Assembly (NCBI GenBank): GCA_012799265.1
Contig: JAAZLP010000500.1
Location: 1 to 11,570, forward strand
DNA from: Phyllobacteriaceae bacterium
Lineage (GTDB): Bacteria > Pseudomonadota > Alphaproteobacteria > Rhizobiales > Devosiaceae
Direction of reading: 5' to 3'
DNA length: 11,570 nucleotides
The notes below the pieces were generated by a model. The model searched no databases and was not told the origin of the DNA. It saw only the letters and a program-made list of their open reading frames with translations. Both the position numbers and the translations under genes were made by a program. Shown here piece by piece: positions 6,429 to 11,570 of the stretch. Each line of letters begins with the position of its first letter. The first letter of the stretch is position 1.

Positions 6429-7742
6429 ATGCAAGCTGCGACGCGCTCCCGCCTGACCCTCTCCTGCATCCTCATCACCATTCTGCTCGACATGATCGGC
6501 GTGGGAATCATTGTTCCCGTCCTGCCTGAACTGCTCGAGGAACTCACGGGCGGCAGCGTTGCGGACGCGGCCGTCATCGGCGGCTATCTGGTTTTTACCT
6601 ATGCGCTGATGCAGTTCATCTTCTCGCCGGTTCTGGGCAATCTGTCGGACCGGTTCGGACGTCGGCCGATCCTTCTCGCGTCCCTGCTGGGGCTGACCTT
6701 CGACTACCTGATGATGTCGATTGCCCCCTTTGTCTGGTACCTCTTCATCGGCCGTATCATCGCCGGCATTGCTGGCGCAGCGCTGGCGACGGCGACGGCC
6801 TATATGGCTGACATCACCCCGCCGCATAAGCGGACCCATCGCTTCGGCCTGATCGGCGCAGCCTTCGGGCTTGGATTTATCATTGGACCGGTCATTGGCG
6901 GCGAACTGGGCGAGTTCGGACCGCGCGTGCCTTTCTATGCGGCGGCGGGTCTGGCCTTTGCGAACTTCCTCTTTGGCCTGCTCGTGCTGCCGGAAAGCTT
7001 GCCGAAGCGGTCGCGCCGCCGTTTCGACATTCGTCGCGCCAATCCGCTCGGCGCGGTCATCGGCCTGCGCCAGTATTCCTCGGTACTGTGGCTCCTGGCC
7101 GTGCTGTTCTTCCTGCAACTGGCGACGCAGGCGCTGCCGACCATTTTCAGCTACTTCACCGTCGAGATGTTCAACTTCTCGTCGTCCACCATTGGCCGCA
7201 CGCTGGGCGCCTTTGGTGTCGGCTTTGCCATCAGTCAGGCCCTGATTGCCGGCCCGCTCTCCAAGGGTATGGGCGAACCCGCTGTGGGCATTATCGGGCT
7301 TTCCGCCGCGGCCATTGCCTTTGCCGGCATCGCTTTTTCGGCCGACGTCTATCAGCTCTATCTCTTCATCGCCGTGGGCTGCATCAGTGGTTTGGCCCCA
7401 CCCGCCATCAACGGCGTGCTGTCGCGCCAGGTGCCCGACAACAGCCAGGGCGAATTGCAGGGCGCCGTGAATGCGGCCAGCTCGCTGGCGACCATTATCG
7501 GGCCTCTGGCGGCGACGCAGATCTTCTCCTATTACACCAACGACCCGGCCAGCGGGCACTACTTCCCCGGCGCGCCCTTCATCGCCTGCGCCGTGGCCGT
7601 CGTTCTGGCGCTGACCTTCTTTGCCATCGCCGCCATCCGCTTTGACCTGGGCCGCCGCCCCTCCATTGCCGACCACCCGCACCCGCCTGAAGTCCCGCCT
7701 CCGGGACAGGTCCGTGTAGCGCCTATCGAAGACGACAAATGA
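6429..7742 (+). CDS. MFS transporter, TetA-like drug/H+ antiporter family
   Basis: A 437-residue, 12-helix major facilitator of the DHA1/TetA type in the inner membrane. Helix 1 carries LLDMIGVGIIVPVLP (19-33) with Asp21, where TetA proteins have an essential acidic residue. The loop 2-3 signature GNLSDRFGRRP (70-80) is the classic MFS motif A, and GPVIGG (153-158) is the antiporter motif C. After helix 12 there is a proline-rich cytoplasmic tail (PPEVPPPG region, about 418-430) that is longer than in TetA. Tetracycline export is only one possibility: many TetA-like proteins on alphaproteobacterial chromosomes have no known substrate. The ribosome site is unclear (AGAAGG lies 12 bases before the ATG). 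The stop codon overlaps the start of the GNAT gene as ATGA, so the two are translationally coupled. Confidence 0.92.
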   Translation: MQAATRSRLTLSCILITILLDMIGVGIIVPVLPELLEELTGGSVADAAVIGGYLVFTYALMQFIFSPVLGNLSDRFGRRPILLASLLGLTFDYLMMSIAPFVWYLFIGRIIAGIAGAALATATAYMADITPPHKRTHRFGLIGAAFGLGFIIGPVIGGELGEFGPRVPFYAAAGLAFANFLFGLLVLPESLPKRSRRRFDIRRANPLGAVIGLRQYSSVLWLLAVLFFLQLATQALPTIFSYFTVEMFNFSSSTIGRTLGAFGVGFAISQALIAGPLSKGMGEPAVGIIGLSAAAIAFAGIAFSADVYQLYLFIAVGCISGLAPPAINGVLSRQVPDNSQGELQGAVNAASSLATIIGPLAATQIFSYYTNDPASGHYFPGAPFIACAVAVVLALTFFAIAAIRFDLGRRPSIADHPHPPEVPPPGQVRVAPIEDDK

Positions 7743-8224
7743 TCTCCATTCGCCCCGCGACTGACGCGGACTGGCCAAGCATCCTTCCCATCGTCAAACC
7801 CGTGCTGGCCGCCGGGGAAACCTATGCCATCGACACCGATCTCGATGACGCGGGCGTGAAGGCCTATTGGATGATGCCGGCGCACGAAGTCTTCGTCGCC
7901 GAAATCGATGGGCAGATCGTCGGCACCTATTACATTATGCCGAACCAGCGCGGCGGCGGCGCGCATGTGTGCAATTGCGGCTACATGACCTCCGAAGCAG
8001 CACGCGGCAAGGGCGTGGCGCGGGCCATGTGCCTGCATTCGCTGGAGCATGCTCGCCAGCGCGGCTATCGCGCCATGCAATTCAACCATGTGGTCTCGGC
8101 GAACAAGACCGCTGTGGCGCTGTGGCAGAAGCTGGGCTTCGATATCGTGGGCACCTTGCCCAGGGCGTTTAATCATCCGGTCCACGGCTATGTGGACTCC
8201 TATGTGATGTTCCAGACCCTCTAG
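7739..8224 (+). CDS. GNAT family N-acetyltransferase
   Basis: A 161-residue GCN5-related acetyltransferase. It opens with the usual IRPATDADWPSI (4-15) and has the acetyl-CoA pyrophosphate loop AARGKGVARAM (87-97, R-G-K-G-V-A). Strand 5 and helix 4 carry the classic SANKTAVALWQKLGF (120-134) with Asn122. The closing HPVHGYVDSYVMF (146-158) is typical of small-molecule or RimI-like acetyltransferases. The substrate cannot be read from the sequence. Its ATG overlaps the stop of the TetA-like exporter by 4 bases. Such an exporter/acetyltransferase pair could act on the same compound, but this is inference. The stop codon is followed at once by a small GC hairpin (8224-8239). Confidence 0.92.
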   Translation: MISIRPATDADWPSILPIVKPVLAAGETYAIDTDLDDAGVKAYWMMPAHEVFVAEIDGQIVGTYYIMPNQRGGGAHVCNCGYMTSEAARGKGVARAMCLHSLEHARQRGYRAMQFNHVVSANKTAVALWQKLGFDIVGTLPRAFNHPVHGYVDSYVMFQTL

Positions 8225-8239
8225 GCGCGCGAATGCGCC
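8224..8239 (+). terminator. Weak hairpin after the MFS-GNAT unit
   Basis: GGCGC (8224-8228) pairs with GCGCC (8235-8239) around a 6-base loop. It begins at the last base of the GNAT stop codon. A short T stretch comes only about 10 bases later, so termination here would be inefficient. Confidence 0.35.
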
Positions 8240-8296
8240 GCCAAGGCATTTTGCCCTCACGGTTTCTCTCTCGATCCTTCGGTCATGCTGCTGCAT

Positions 8297-8362
8297 GGGG
8301 CGAAGATCACTTCGATGCCGGTCGTCCGGCGATTGGGTAGAGGGTGAAGCAAGCTTCGCCCC
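8297..8362. repeat. Nested inverted repeat
   Basis: GGGGCGAAG (8297-8305) is the exact reverse complement of CTTCGCCCC (8354-8362). Between the arms sit GCCGG/CCGGC (8317-8321 with 8326-8330). Two alternative local hairpins compete with the outer stem: CGAAG/CTTCG (8301-8305 with 8310-8314) and one over 8343-8360. The arrangement could fold as a branched RNA or a cruciform. Confidence 0.5.
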
Positions 8363-8473
8363 ACGCTATCGGAGACTCTTCGGGGAGAACCGTCCGCTGT
8401 AGGTGGGCCCGTTACAGCAATGGAGCTCCGCTCCGGCCGTGGGCGAACTCGGCCCGGATCATTCTCGTCCGAA

Positions 8474-8500
8474 GGATTTTGGGCGACCCCAAAACCATCC
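8474..8500. repeat. TTTTGGG/CCCAAAA hairpin
   Basis: TTTTGGG (8477-8483) pairs with CCCAAAA (8488-8494) around a 4-base loop, and outer GGA/TCC (8474-8476 with 8498-8500) extends it across a small internal loop. There is no gene that it could obviously terminate. Confidence 0.45.
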
Positions 8501-8632
8501 GATATCCCCGCACCGACCGTTCGTCGCGACCGCGCAGCTTGTGCGGGAATGGGGCGGAGTGTGGGGGAGGATCGATGGGGCGGGGATAGATTTTTTGGTG
8601 GATGGTCCTAAGCGCCCCGTGAACACAGCACC

Positions 8633-8655
8633 GTCCTCGGACTCGATCCGAGGAC
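8633..8655. repeat. REP-like palindrome, copy 1
   Basis: A 23-base element with a perfect 9-bp stem (GTCCTCGGA, 8633-8641, with TCCGAGGAC, 8647-8655) and a 5-base loop. It is related to copy 2 in inverted orientation. The core resembles CCTCGG...CCGAGG palindromes that I recall being repeated between genes in many alphaproteobacteria. Confidence 0.65.
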
Positions 8656-8684
8656 CTCTAGGAATTTGCGCCGAGCTGTGAATG

Positions 8685-8707
8685 GCCCTCGGGTCAAGCC
8701 CGAGGGC
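8685..8707. repeat. REP-like palindrome, copy 2 (inverted)
   Basis: A 23-base element with a perfect 9-bp stem (GCCCTCGGG, 8685-8693, with CCCGAGGGC, 8699-8707) and loop TCAAG. Read on the minus strand, it differs from copy 1 at five positions, all transitions. Four of these form two compensated stem pairs and the fifth lies in the loop. Confidence 0.65.
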
Positions 8708-8770
8708 GGAGCCGTGGGGGGATAGGCGAGCGCCGTAGGACGGGGCGTGCGGTAGTGCAGCGAACGTAGG

Positions 8771-8817
8771 GTCACCTGCGACTCCGCGGTGGCCTCCGCC
8801 ACTCGCGGCGTCGTGAC
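8771..8817. repeat. Long imperfect hairpin upstream of the DUF6152 gene
   Basis: GTGGC/GCCAC (8789-8793 with 8798-8802) closes a 4-base loop. CCGCG/CGCGG (8784-8788 with 8804-8808), CGAC-type pairs (8779-8782 with 8810-8813) and GTCA/TGAC (8771-8774 with 8814-8817) continue the stem with small bulges, giving about 18 pairs. It ends 57 bases before the DUF6152 start and could be part of the same repeat cluster or an mRNA leader structure. Confidence 0.5.
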
Positions 8818-8874
8818 TACCCATTCCGCGCCAACGGGCGCAGACTGCACTCCAGACAGAGCGGAGGACTTGAG

Positions 8875-9267
8875 ATGACCTCTAAAAGTATGTCGCGACG
8901 CGGTTTGATCTTTGGCGGCGCCGTCATCCTTGGGGCTGGATTGGCCGGAACGGCTTTTGCCCATCATGGCTGGAGCTGGGCCGAAGCCGGGATGATCGAG
9001 CTGACCGGCGTCATCAAGACCATCACCATCGCCCCGCCCCATCCAACCATTGAGGTGGATGCAGAGGGCGAAATCTGGACCGTGGAGCTGGGCAATCCCG
9101 GGCTGACGGAGGCTTCAGGCTTCGTCGATGGCGTCGCCGAGCCGGGTCAGGAAATTGTCGCGCTGGGCAATCGGGACGCCGGGGGCGCGCTGCGGATGAA
9201 GGCGGTGCGCATCACCATTGGCGAGGACGTTTACGACATCTATCCTGATCGCATCCCTGCTCAATAG
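8875..9267 (+). CDS. Exported DUF6152 family protein, likely Tat substrate
   Basis: A 130-residue protein whose mature part begins HHGW (30-33), the hallmark of DUF6152. The N-terminus MSRRGLIFGGAV (6-17) has a twin arginine and a hydrophobic core, with cleavage likely after AFA (27-29). This suggests export to the periplasm by the Tat route, possibly already folded or metal-loaded. The mature domain is a small strand-rich fold (IELTGVIKTI, 41-50; EIWTVELGNP, 66-75) and ends with the family's MKAVRI and YPDR elements (108-113, 123-126). The two exposed N-terminal His residues could bind a metal, but this is inference. The ribosome site GGAGGA lies 6 bases before the ATG and is the strongest in the window. 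It is followed 2 bases later by the membrane protein gene. Confidence 0.85.
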   Translation: MTSKSMSRRGLIFGGAVILGAGLAGTAFAHHGWSWAEAGMIELTGVIKTITIAPPHPTIEVDAEGEIWTVELGNPGLTEASGFVDGVAEPGQEIVALGNRDAGGALRMKAVRITIGEDVYDIYPDRIPAQ

Positions 9268-9269
9268 GC

Positions 9270-9734
9270 ATGTGGGAGGCACTGTCCCAATGGCCGGGCG
9301 CGGTGGCGATGCGGCGATCGTCGACGCTCTACATCTTCGTCAATGCCGCCCATATTCTGGGGATCGGGATCATTCTGGGGCCGATCCTGTCGCTTGATGC
9401 GCGACTGCTGGGGCTCTTCCGAGCCCTCCCCCTGCCCGTCATCGGGCCTTTTCTGGCCAATGTTGCCAAGTTTGGCGTGGTGCTGGCGCTGCTGACGGGG
9501 CTAGCGCTGTTTTCGGTTCGACCGCTCGACTATCTCGATAATCCCGCTTTTCTCATCAAGCTCGGGATTGTGGCACTGGCTGTAGCCAACGCGGCATGGA
9601 TCAATGTCGGTGCGCGCTGGAAATCCGCCGTAAGCGGAAATGAAATCGCCGCCAGCCTGCGGATACAGGCGGCGGCGAGTGGTGCGTTGTGGCTAGCGGC
9701 GTTGATTGCAGGCCGCTGGATAGGGTTTCTGTGA
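9270..9734 (+). CDS. Four-helix inner-membrane protein, DUF6644-like
   Basis: A 154-residue membrane protein with four predicted helices (about 20-40, 62-82, 93-111 and 131-152). Recognisable pieces are WPGAVAMRRSSTLYIFVNAAHILG (in part, 8-31), SLDARLLGL (41-49) and the C-terminal AGRWIGFL (147-154), which I associate with DUF6644. The function is unknown. His28 in helix 1 could be a heme or metal ligand, but no paired His is obvious. The start lies 2 bases after the DUF6152 stop, with no separate strong ribosome site, so translation is probably coupled. The pair may form a periplasmic protein plus membrane partner. Its stop (9732-9734) is only one base away from the convergent gnd stop, with no terminator between. 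Confidence 0.82.
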   Translation: MWEALSQWPGAVAMRRSSTLYIFVNAAHILGIGIILGPILSLDARLLGLFRALPLPVIGPFLANVAKFGVVLALLTGLALFSVRPLDYLDNPAFLIKLGIVALAVANAAWINVGARWKSAVSGNEIAASLRIQAAASGALWLAALIAGRWIGFL

Positions 9735-9735
9735 C

Positions 9736-11154
9736 TTACTTGCCCAGAGTGGACGGCCAGGTGCCGTGCAGATCCTTGCCGCGGCCAACGATTTCAAAAC
9801 CATGGGCGCCGAAAAAGTCGCGCTGACCCTGGGTCAGGTTGGCAGTGCCGAGGGCCTGGCGATAGCTGTCGAAATAGCTGAGCGAGGCGGAAAGACAGAT
9901 CATCGGGAATTCCCCGACCGCGGCAGCTGCAACGACCTTGCGCAGCGCCGGATGGCTATCCTTCATGATCGCAACGAAATCAGGCACGACCAGCAGGTTG
10001 ACCGCTTCGCCCTTGGCATAGGCCGAGGACATCTGATCGAGGAAGCGCGAACGGATGATGCAGCCAGCGCGCCAGATCTTTGCAATCGTGGCCAGCGGCA
10101 GCGACCAGCCGAACTCTTCCGAGGCCTTGGCGATGACGGCAAAACCCTGGGCGTAGGAAACGATCTTGCCGGCGAGCAGCGCCTTTTCGAGGTCTTCCAG
10201 CGTCACATCGGTCTTGGCGCGGTTGGGCTTGCCATAGATGGCTTCGGCGGCAACGCGCTCATCCTTGCGCGACGAGATCGAGCGGGCGGCAACGGCGCCT
10301 TCGATGGCGGTGGCAGGCACGCCCATCTGCTGGGCGACAACCGCGGACCACATTCCCGTGCCCTTCTGGCCGGCCTTGTCGAGGATGAGATCGACAAGCG
10401 GCTGGCCGGTTTCGCCATCGACGGCGTCGAGCACGTGGCCGGTGATTTCGATCAGGTAGGAATTGAGCGGGCCCTTATTCCATTCCTTGAAGACTTCAGC
10501 GCAAGCCTTTGGCGTCATGCCCAGACCGTCGCGCATTACACCATAGATTTCGGCAATCATCTGCATGTCGCCATATTCGATCCCGTTGTGGATCATCTTG
10601 ACGAAATGGCCGGCGCCACCTTCACCGAGATAGGCGCAGCAGCTTTCGCCATTGAATTTGGCCGCAATGGCGGTCAGCACCGGCTCGGCATTGTGCCACT
10701 GTTCCTTGGAGCCGCCGACCATGATGGACGGGCCATGGCGGGCCCCCTCCTCGCCGCCGGATACGCCGACGCCGAGATAGCCGATATTCTTGGGCTTCAG
10801 ATAGTCGAAGCGACGCTGCGTATCGGTGTAGAGCGAGTTGCCGCATTCGATGATGGCATCGCCCGGCTCGAGATGGGGCAGCAGCTGCTCGATCATGTCG
10901 TCGACCGGCTGCCCGGCCTTGACCATGATAATGATGGAGCGCGGCGCTTTCACCGTCTGCACGAAATCGGCGAGGTCGTATTTCGGGATGGTCTTGCCAT
11001 CGAGGCCCTGGGCCTTGGCTTCCGCGACGAACTCGTCGATGCGGCTCGCAGAACGGTTGTGGACAGCGATCGTGTAGCCCTTCTCCGCGATATTGAGGGC
11101 CAGATTGGACCCCATCACCGCAAGGCCGATGAGGCCGATATCCGCAGTCGCCAT
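9736..11154 (-). CDS. gnd: 6-phosphogluconate dehydrogenase, decarboxylating
   Basis: This 472-residue cytosolic enzyme converts 6-phosphogluconate to ribulose 5-phosphate and CO2 with reduction of NADP+ (EC 1.1.1.44), in the oxidative pentose phosphate pathway. It shows the coenzyme fold GLIGLAVMGSNLA (7-19) and HNRS (32-35), the ECGNSLYTDTQRR loop (103-115), the signature GVGVSGGEEGARHGPSIM (128-145) and the catalytic stretch HFVKMIHNGIEYGDMQ (183-198) with Lys186, Asn190 and Glu193. WNKGPLNSYL and RAGCIIRSRFL follow in the helical domain, and GAHGFE near the end matches the substrate-closing tail. The frame is open to 11271, but the ATG at 11154 gives the family length and has AAAGGAG 6 bases upstream. 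It is divergent from an SDR gene with which it may share regulation. Confidence 0.96.
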   Translation of the reverse strand: MATADIGLIGLAVMGSNLALNIAEKGYTIAVHNRSASRIDEFVAEAKAQGLDGKTIPKYDLADFVQTVKAPRSIIIMVKAGQPVDDMIEQLLPHLEPGDAIIECGNSLYTDTQRRFDYLKPKNIGYLGVGVSGGEEGARHGPSIMVGGSKEQWHNAEPVLTAIAAKFNGESCCAYLGEGGAGHFVKMIHNGIEYGDMQMIAEIYGVMRDGLGMTPKACAEVFKEWNKGPLNSYLIEITGHVLDAVDGETGQPLVDLILDKAGQKGTGMWSAVVAQQMGVPATAIEGAVAARSISSRKDERVAAEAIYGKPNRAKTDVTLEDLEKALLAGKIVSYAQGFAVIAKASEEFGWSLPLATIAKIWRAGCIIRSRFLDQMSSAYAKGEAVNLLVVPDFVAIMKDSHPALRKVVAAAAVGEFPMICLSASLSYFDSYRQALGTANLTQGQRDFFGAHGFEIVGRGKDLHGTWPSTLGK

Positions 11155-11160
11155 CCCACA

Positions 11161-11173
11161 CTCCTTTGCAAAG
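11161..11173 (-). promoter_or_regulatory. gnd ribosome site within a palindrome
   Basis: AAAGGAG (11167-11161 on the minus strand) lies 6 bases before the gnd ATG and fixes that start. It overlaps the perfect 10-base palindrome CTTTGCAAAG (11164-11173). The palindrome shares its TTTGCA core with the inverted repeat at 11249-11272, so a regulator binding there could also cover the gnd leader. Confidence 0.55.
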
Positions 11174-11248
11174 CCTACATAGGTGCGCACTTTTGTCGCA
11201 TACGCGGCCGGAACACACCACAATCTGACGCAGGAAGAAAGGGACGAA

Positions 11249-11272
11249 TGTGCAAAAGGCAGGCTTTGCACA
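11249..11272. promoter_or_regulatory. Operator-like inverted repeat TGTGCAAA/TTTGCACA
   Basis: A perfect 8-base inverted repeat, TGTGCAAA (11249-11256) and TTTGCACA (11265-11272), with an 8-base spacer. The half-sites are 16 bases apart centre to centre, about a helical turn and a half. It occupies the -35 zone of the SDR promoter candidate and lies about 95 bases upstream of the gnd start. Confidence 0.5.
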
Positions 11273-11279
11273 AACTTGT

Positions 11280-11302
11280 ATGGTAGAATTACTTCTTACC
11301 AT
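11280..11302. promoter_or_regulatory. Extended -10 promoter inside an ATGGTA/TACCAT inverted repeat
   Basis: ATGGTA (11280-11285) and TACCAT (11297-11302) form an inverted repeat with an 11-base spacer. On the plus strand, TGGTAGAAT (11281-11289) is an extended -10 element (TG-N-TAGAAT, 5/6 match). Transcription would start near 11296 and lead into the SDR gene. A protein bound to the repeat would cover the promoter. Confidence 0.5.
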
Positions 11303-11377
11303 CGGGTTCGGGACGTGCCTTGCCGTCCATAGACGCTTGCACTACCAACTTGCGGGGCGACGGAGAACGATTTTCCA

Positions 11378-11570
11378 ATGAGTGCACAGCAATCGCCATT
11401 CGACCTCACCGGCAAACGCGCCCTCGTCACCGGCTCGAGCCGCGGGCTTGGCTTTGCCATGGCCAAAGCGCTGGCAGAGGCCGGGGCCTCCGTCGTGCTC
11501 AATGCGCGCGACAGCGTGGCGCTGGGGGCGGCAGCGGCCGATCTGGCGGAGGCTGGCCATAACGTGGCAG
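11378..11570 (+). CDS. SDR family oxidoreductase, gluconate 5-dehydrogenase-like (partial)
   Basis: The window ends inside this gene; 64 codons are visible. The sequence begins with the classical SDR coenzyme fold: FDLTGKRALVTGSSRGLG (8-25) includes the TGxxxGxG-type TGSSRGLG motif, and VVLNARD (43-49) after the second strand suggests NADP(H) preference through the Arg. FDLTGK...TGSSRGLG...NARD is typical of gluconate 5-dehydrogenase-like proteins, which interconvert gluconate and 5-ketogluconate. The active-site Ser-Tyr-Lys is outside the window, so the substrate is open. GGAGAA lies 10 bases before the ATG, rather far. Its position opposite gnd fits a sugar-acid role. Confidence 0.85.
   Translation, partial: MSAQQSPFDLTGKRALVTGSSRGLGFAMAKALAEAGASVVLNARDSVALGAAAADLAEAGHNVA

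Larger units (their letters stand above)
8225..8874. other. Long intergenic region built of inverted repeats, no credible gene
   Basis: Several frames are open on both strands, but none gives a protein-like sequence; they are rich in Arg, Pro and Ser and run through palindromes. The region contains, in order: a nested inverted repeat (8297-8362), a TTTTGGG/CCCAAAA hairpin (8474-8500), a purine-rich plus-strand stretch (about 8548-8600), two related REP-like palindromes (8633-8655 and 8685-8707) and a long imperfect hairpin (8771-8817). The ribosome site of the DUF6152 gene (GGAGGA) ends it. Its upstream part may also hold the promoter of the DUF6152 pair, but I cannot point to one. Confidence 0.6.

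Noticed and set aside
6285..7778. A 497-codon open frame on the minus strand opposite the MFS gene
   Set aside because: The translation is low-complexity (Arg, Gly, Gln, Asp rich), resembles no family and mirrors a clear 12-helix transporter.
8344..8681. Overlapping plus-strand frames in the 8225-8874 region
   Set aside because: They are short, in several overlapping frames, with Arg/Pro-rich products and no good ribosome site; better explained by GC-rich non-coding DNA.
8225..8874. CRISPR array or attachment site
   Set aside because: The repeats are palindromes without regular spacing or unique spacers, and no cas, integrase or tRNA gene is nearby.
8608..9042. Minus-strand frame of 144 codons across the repeat block
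   Set aside because: It runs antisense into the DUF6152 gene and through both palindromes. Similar 'proteins' may appear in databases simply because the repeat is translated.
11155..11271. N-terminal extension of gnd
   Set aside because: The extension precedes the coenzyme-binding fold and does not resemble Gnd; the ATG at 11154 has a strong ribosome site.
9766..11286. A 506-codon open frame on the plus strand opposite gnd
   Set aside because: It is the antisense of a clear 6-phosphogluconate dehydrogenase and has no recognisable domain; long antisense frames are common in GC-rich coding DNA.

Overview
The window reads as ordinary chromosome of a GC-rich alphaproteobacterium, most likely of the Hyphomicrobiales and in the style of Devosia or its relatives. 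This rests on gene content recognised by eye: a DUF3126 protein, an alphaproteobacterial-type CysE, a CHCC zinc-finger protein followed directly by a flavin monooxygenase, and a DUF6152/DUF6644-like pair. No database search was possible, so the genus is an inference. I see no phage, transposase, CRISPR array, tRNA or rRNA.

Layout. 51-1288 (-): an exported AbgB-like M20 amidohydrolase whose 3' end looks damaged by an out-of-frame deletion. 1289-1595: intergenic, with a strong bidirectional terminator and a possible orphan promoter. 1596-1916 (-): a small membrane protein, divergent from 2024-2710 (+), a single-pass anchored protein of unknown role. 2729-2947 (-): DUF3126, downstream of 3102-3914 (-): serine O-acetyltransferase, the first step of cysteine synthesis. 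3998-4765 (-): an alpha/beta hydrolase. 4908-6338 (+): the CHCC zinc-finger protein and an FAD monooxygenase, 9 bases apart. 6429-8224 (+): a TetA-like MFS exporter whose stop overlaps the start of a GNAT acetyltransferase (ATGA). 8225-8874: a 650-base stretch without a credible gene, packed with inverted repeats, including two REP-like palindromes related by compensatory changes. 8875-9734 (+): a secreted DUF6152 protein and a four-helix membrane protein, 2 bases apart. 9736-11154 (-): 6-phosphogluconate dehydrogenase, convergent with the previous pair with a single base between stops. 11378-11570 (+): the start of an SDR oxidoreductase resembling gluconate 5-dehydrogenase, divergent from gnd across a 223-base regulatory region with two clean inverted repeats.

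How the genes work together. Most are independent housekeeping or accessory units. The clearest functional group is gnd with the SDR gene, which would fit gluconate/6-phosphogluconate metabolism. Likely two-gene units are zinc finger plus monooxygenase, MFS plus GNAT (possibly small-molecule resistance), and DUF6152 plus DUF6644-like. I found no convincing new multi-gene defence or mobile system. The items most worth a second look are the broken amidohydrolase, the covarying palindrome pair, the gnd/SDR operator region and the two conserved-looking pairs of unknown function.
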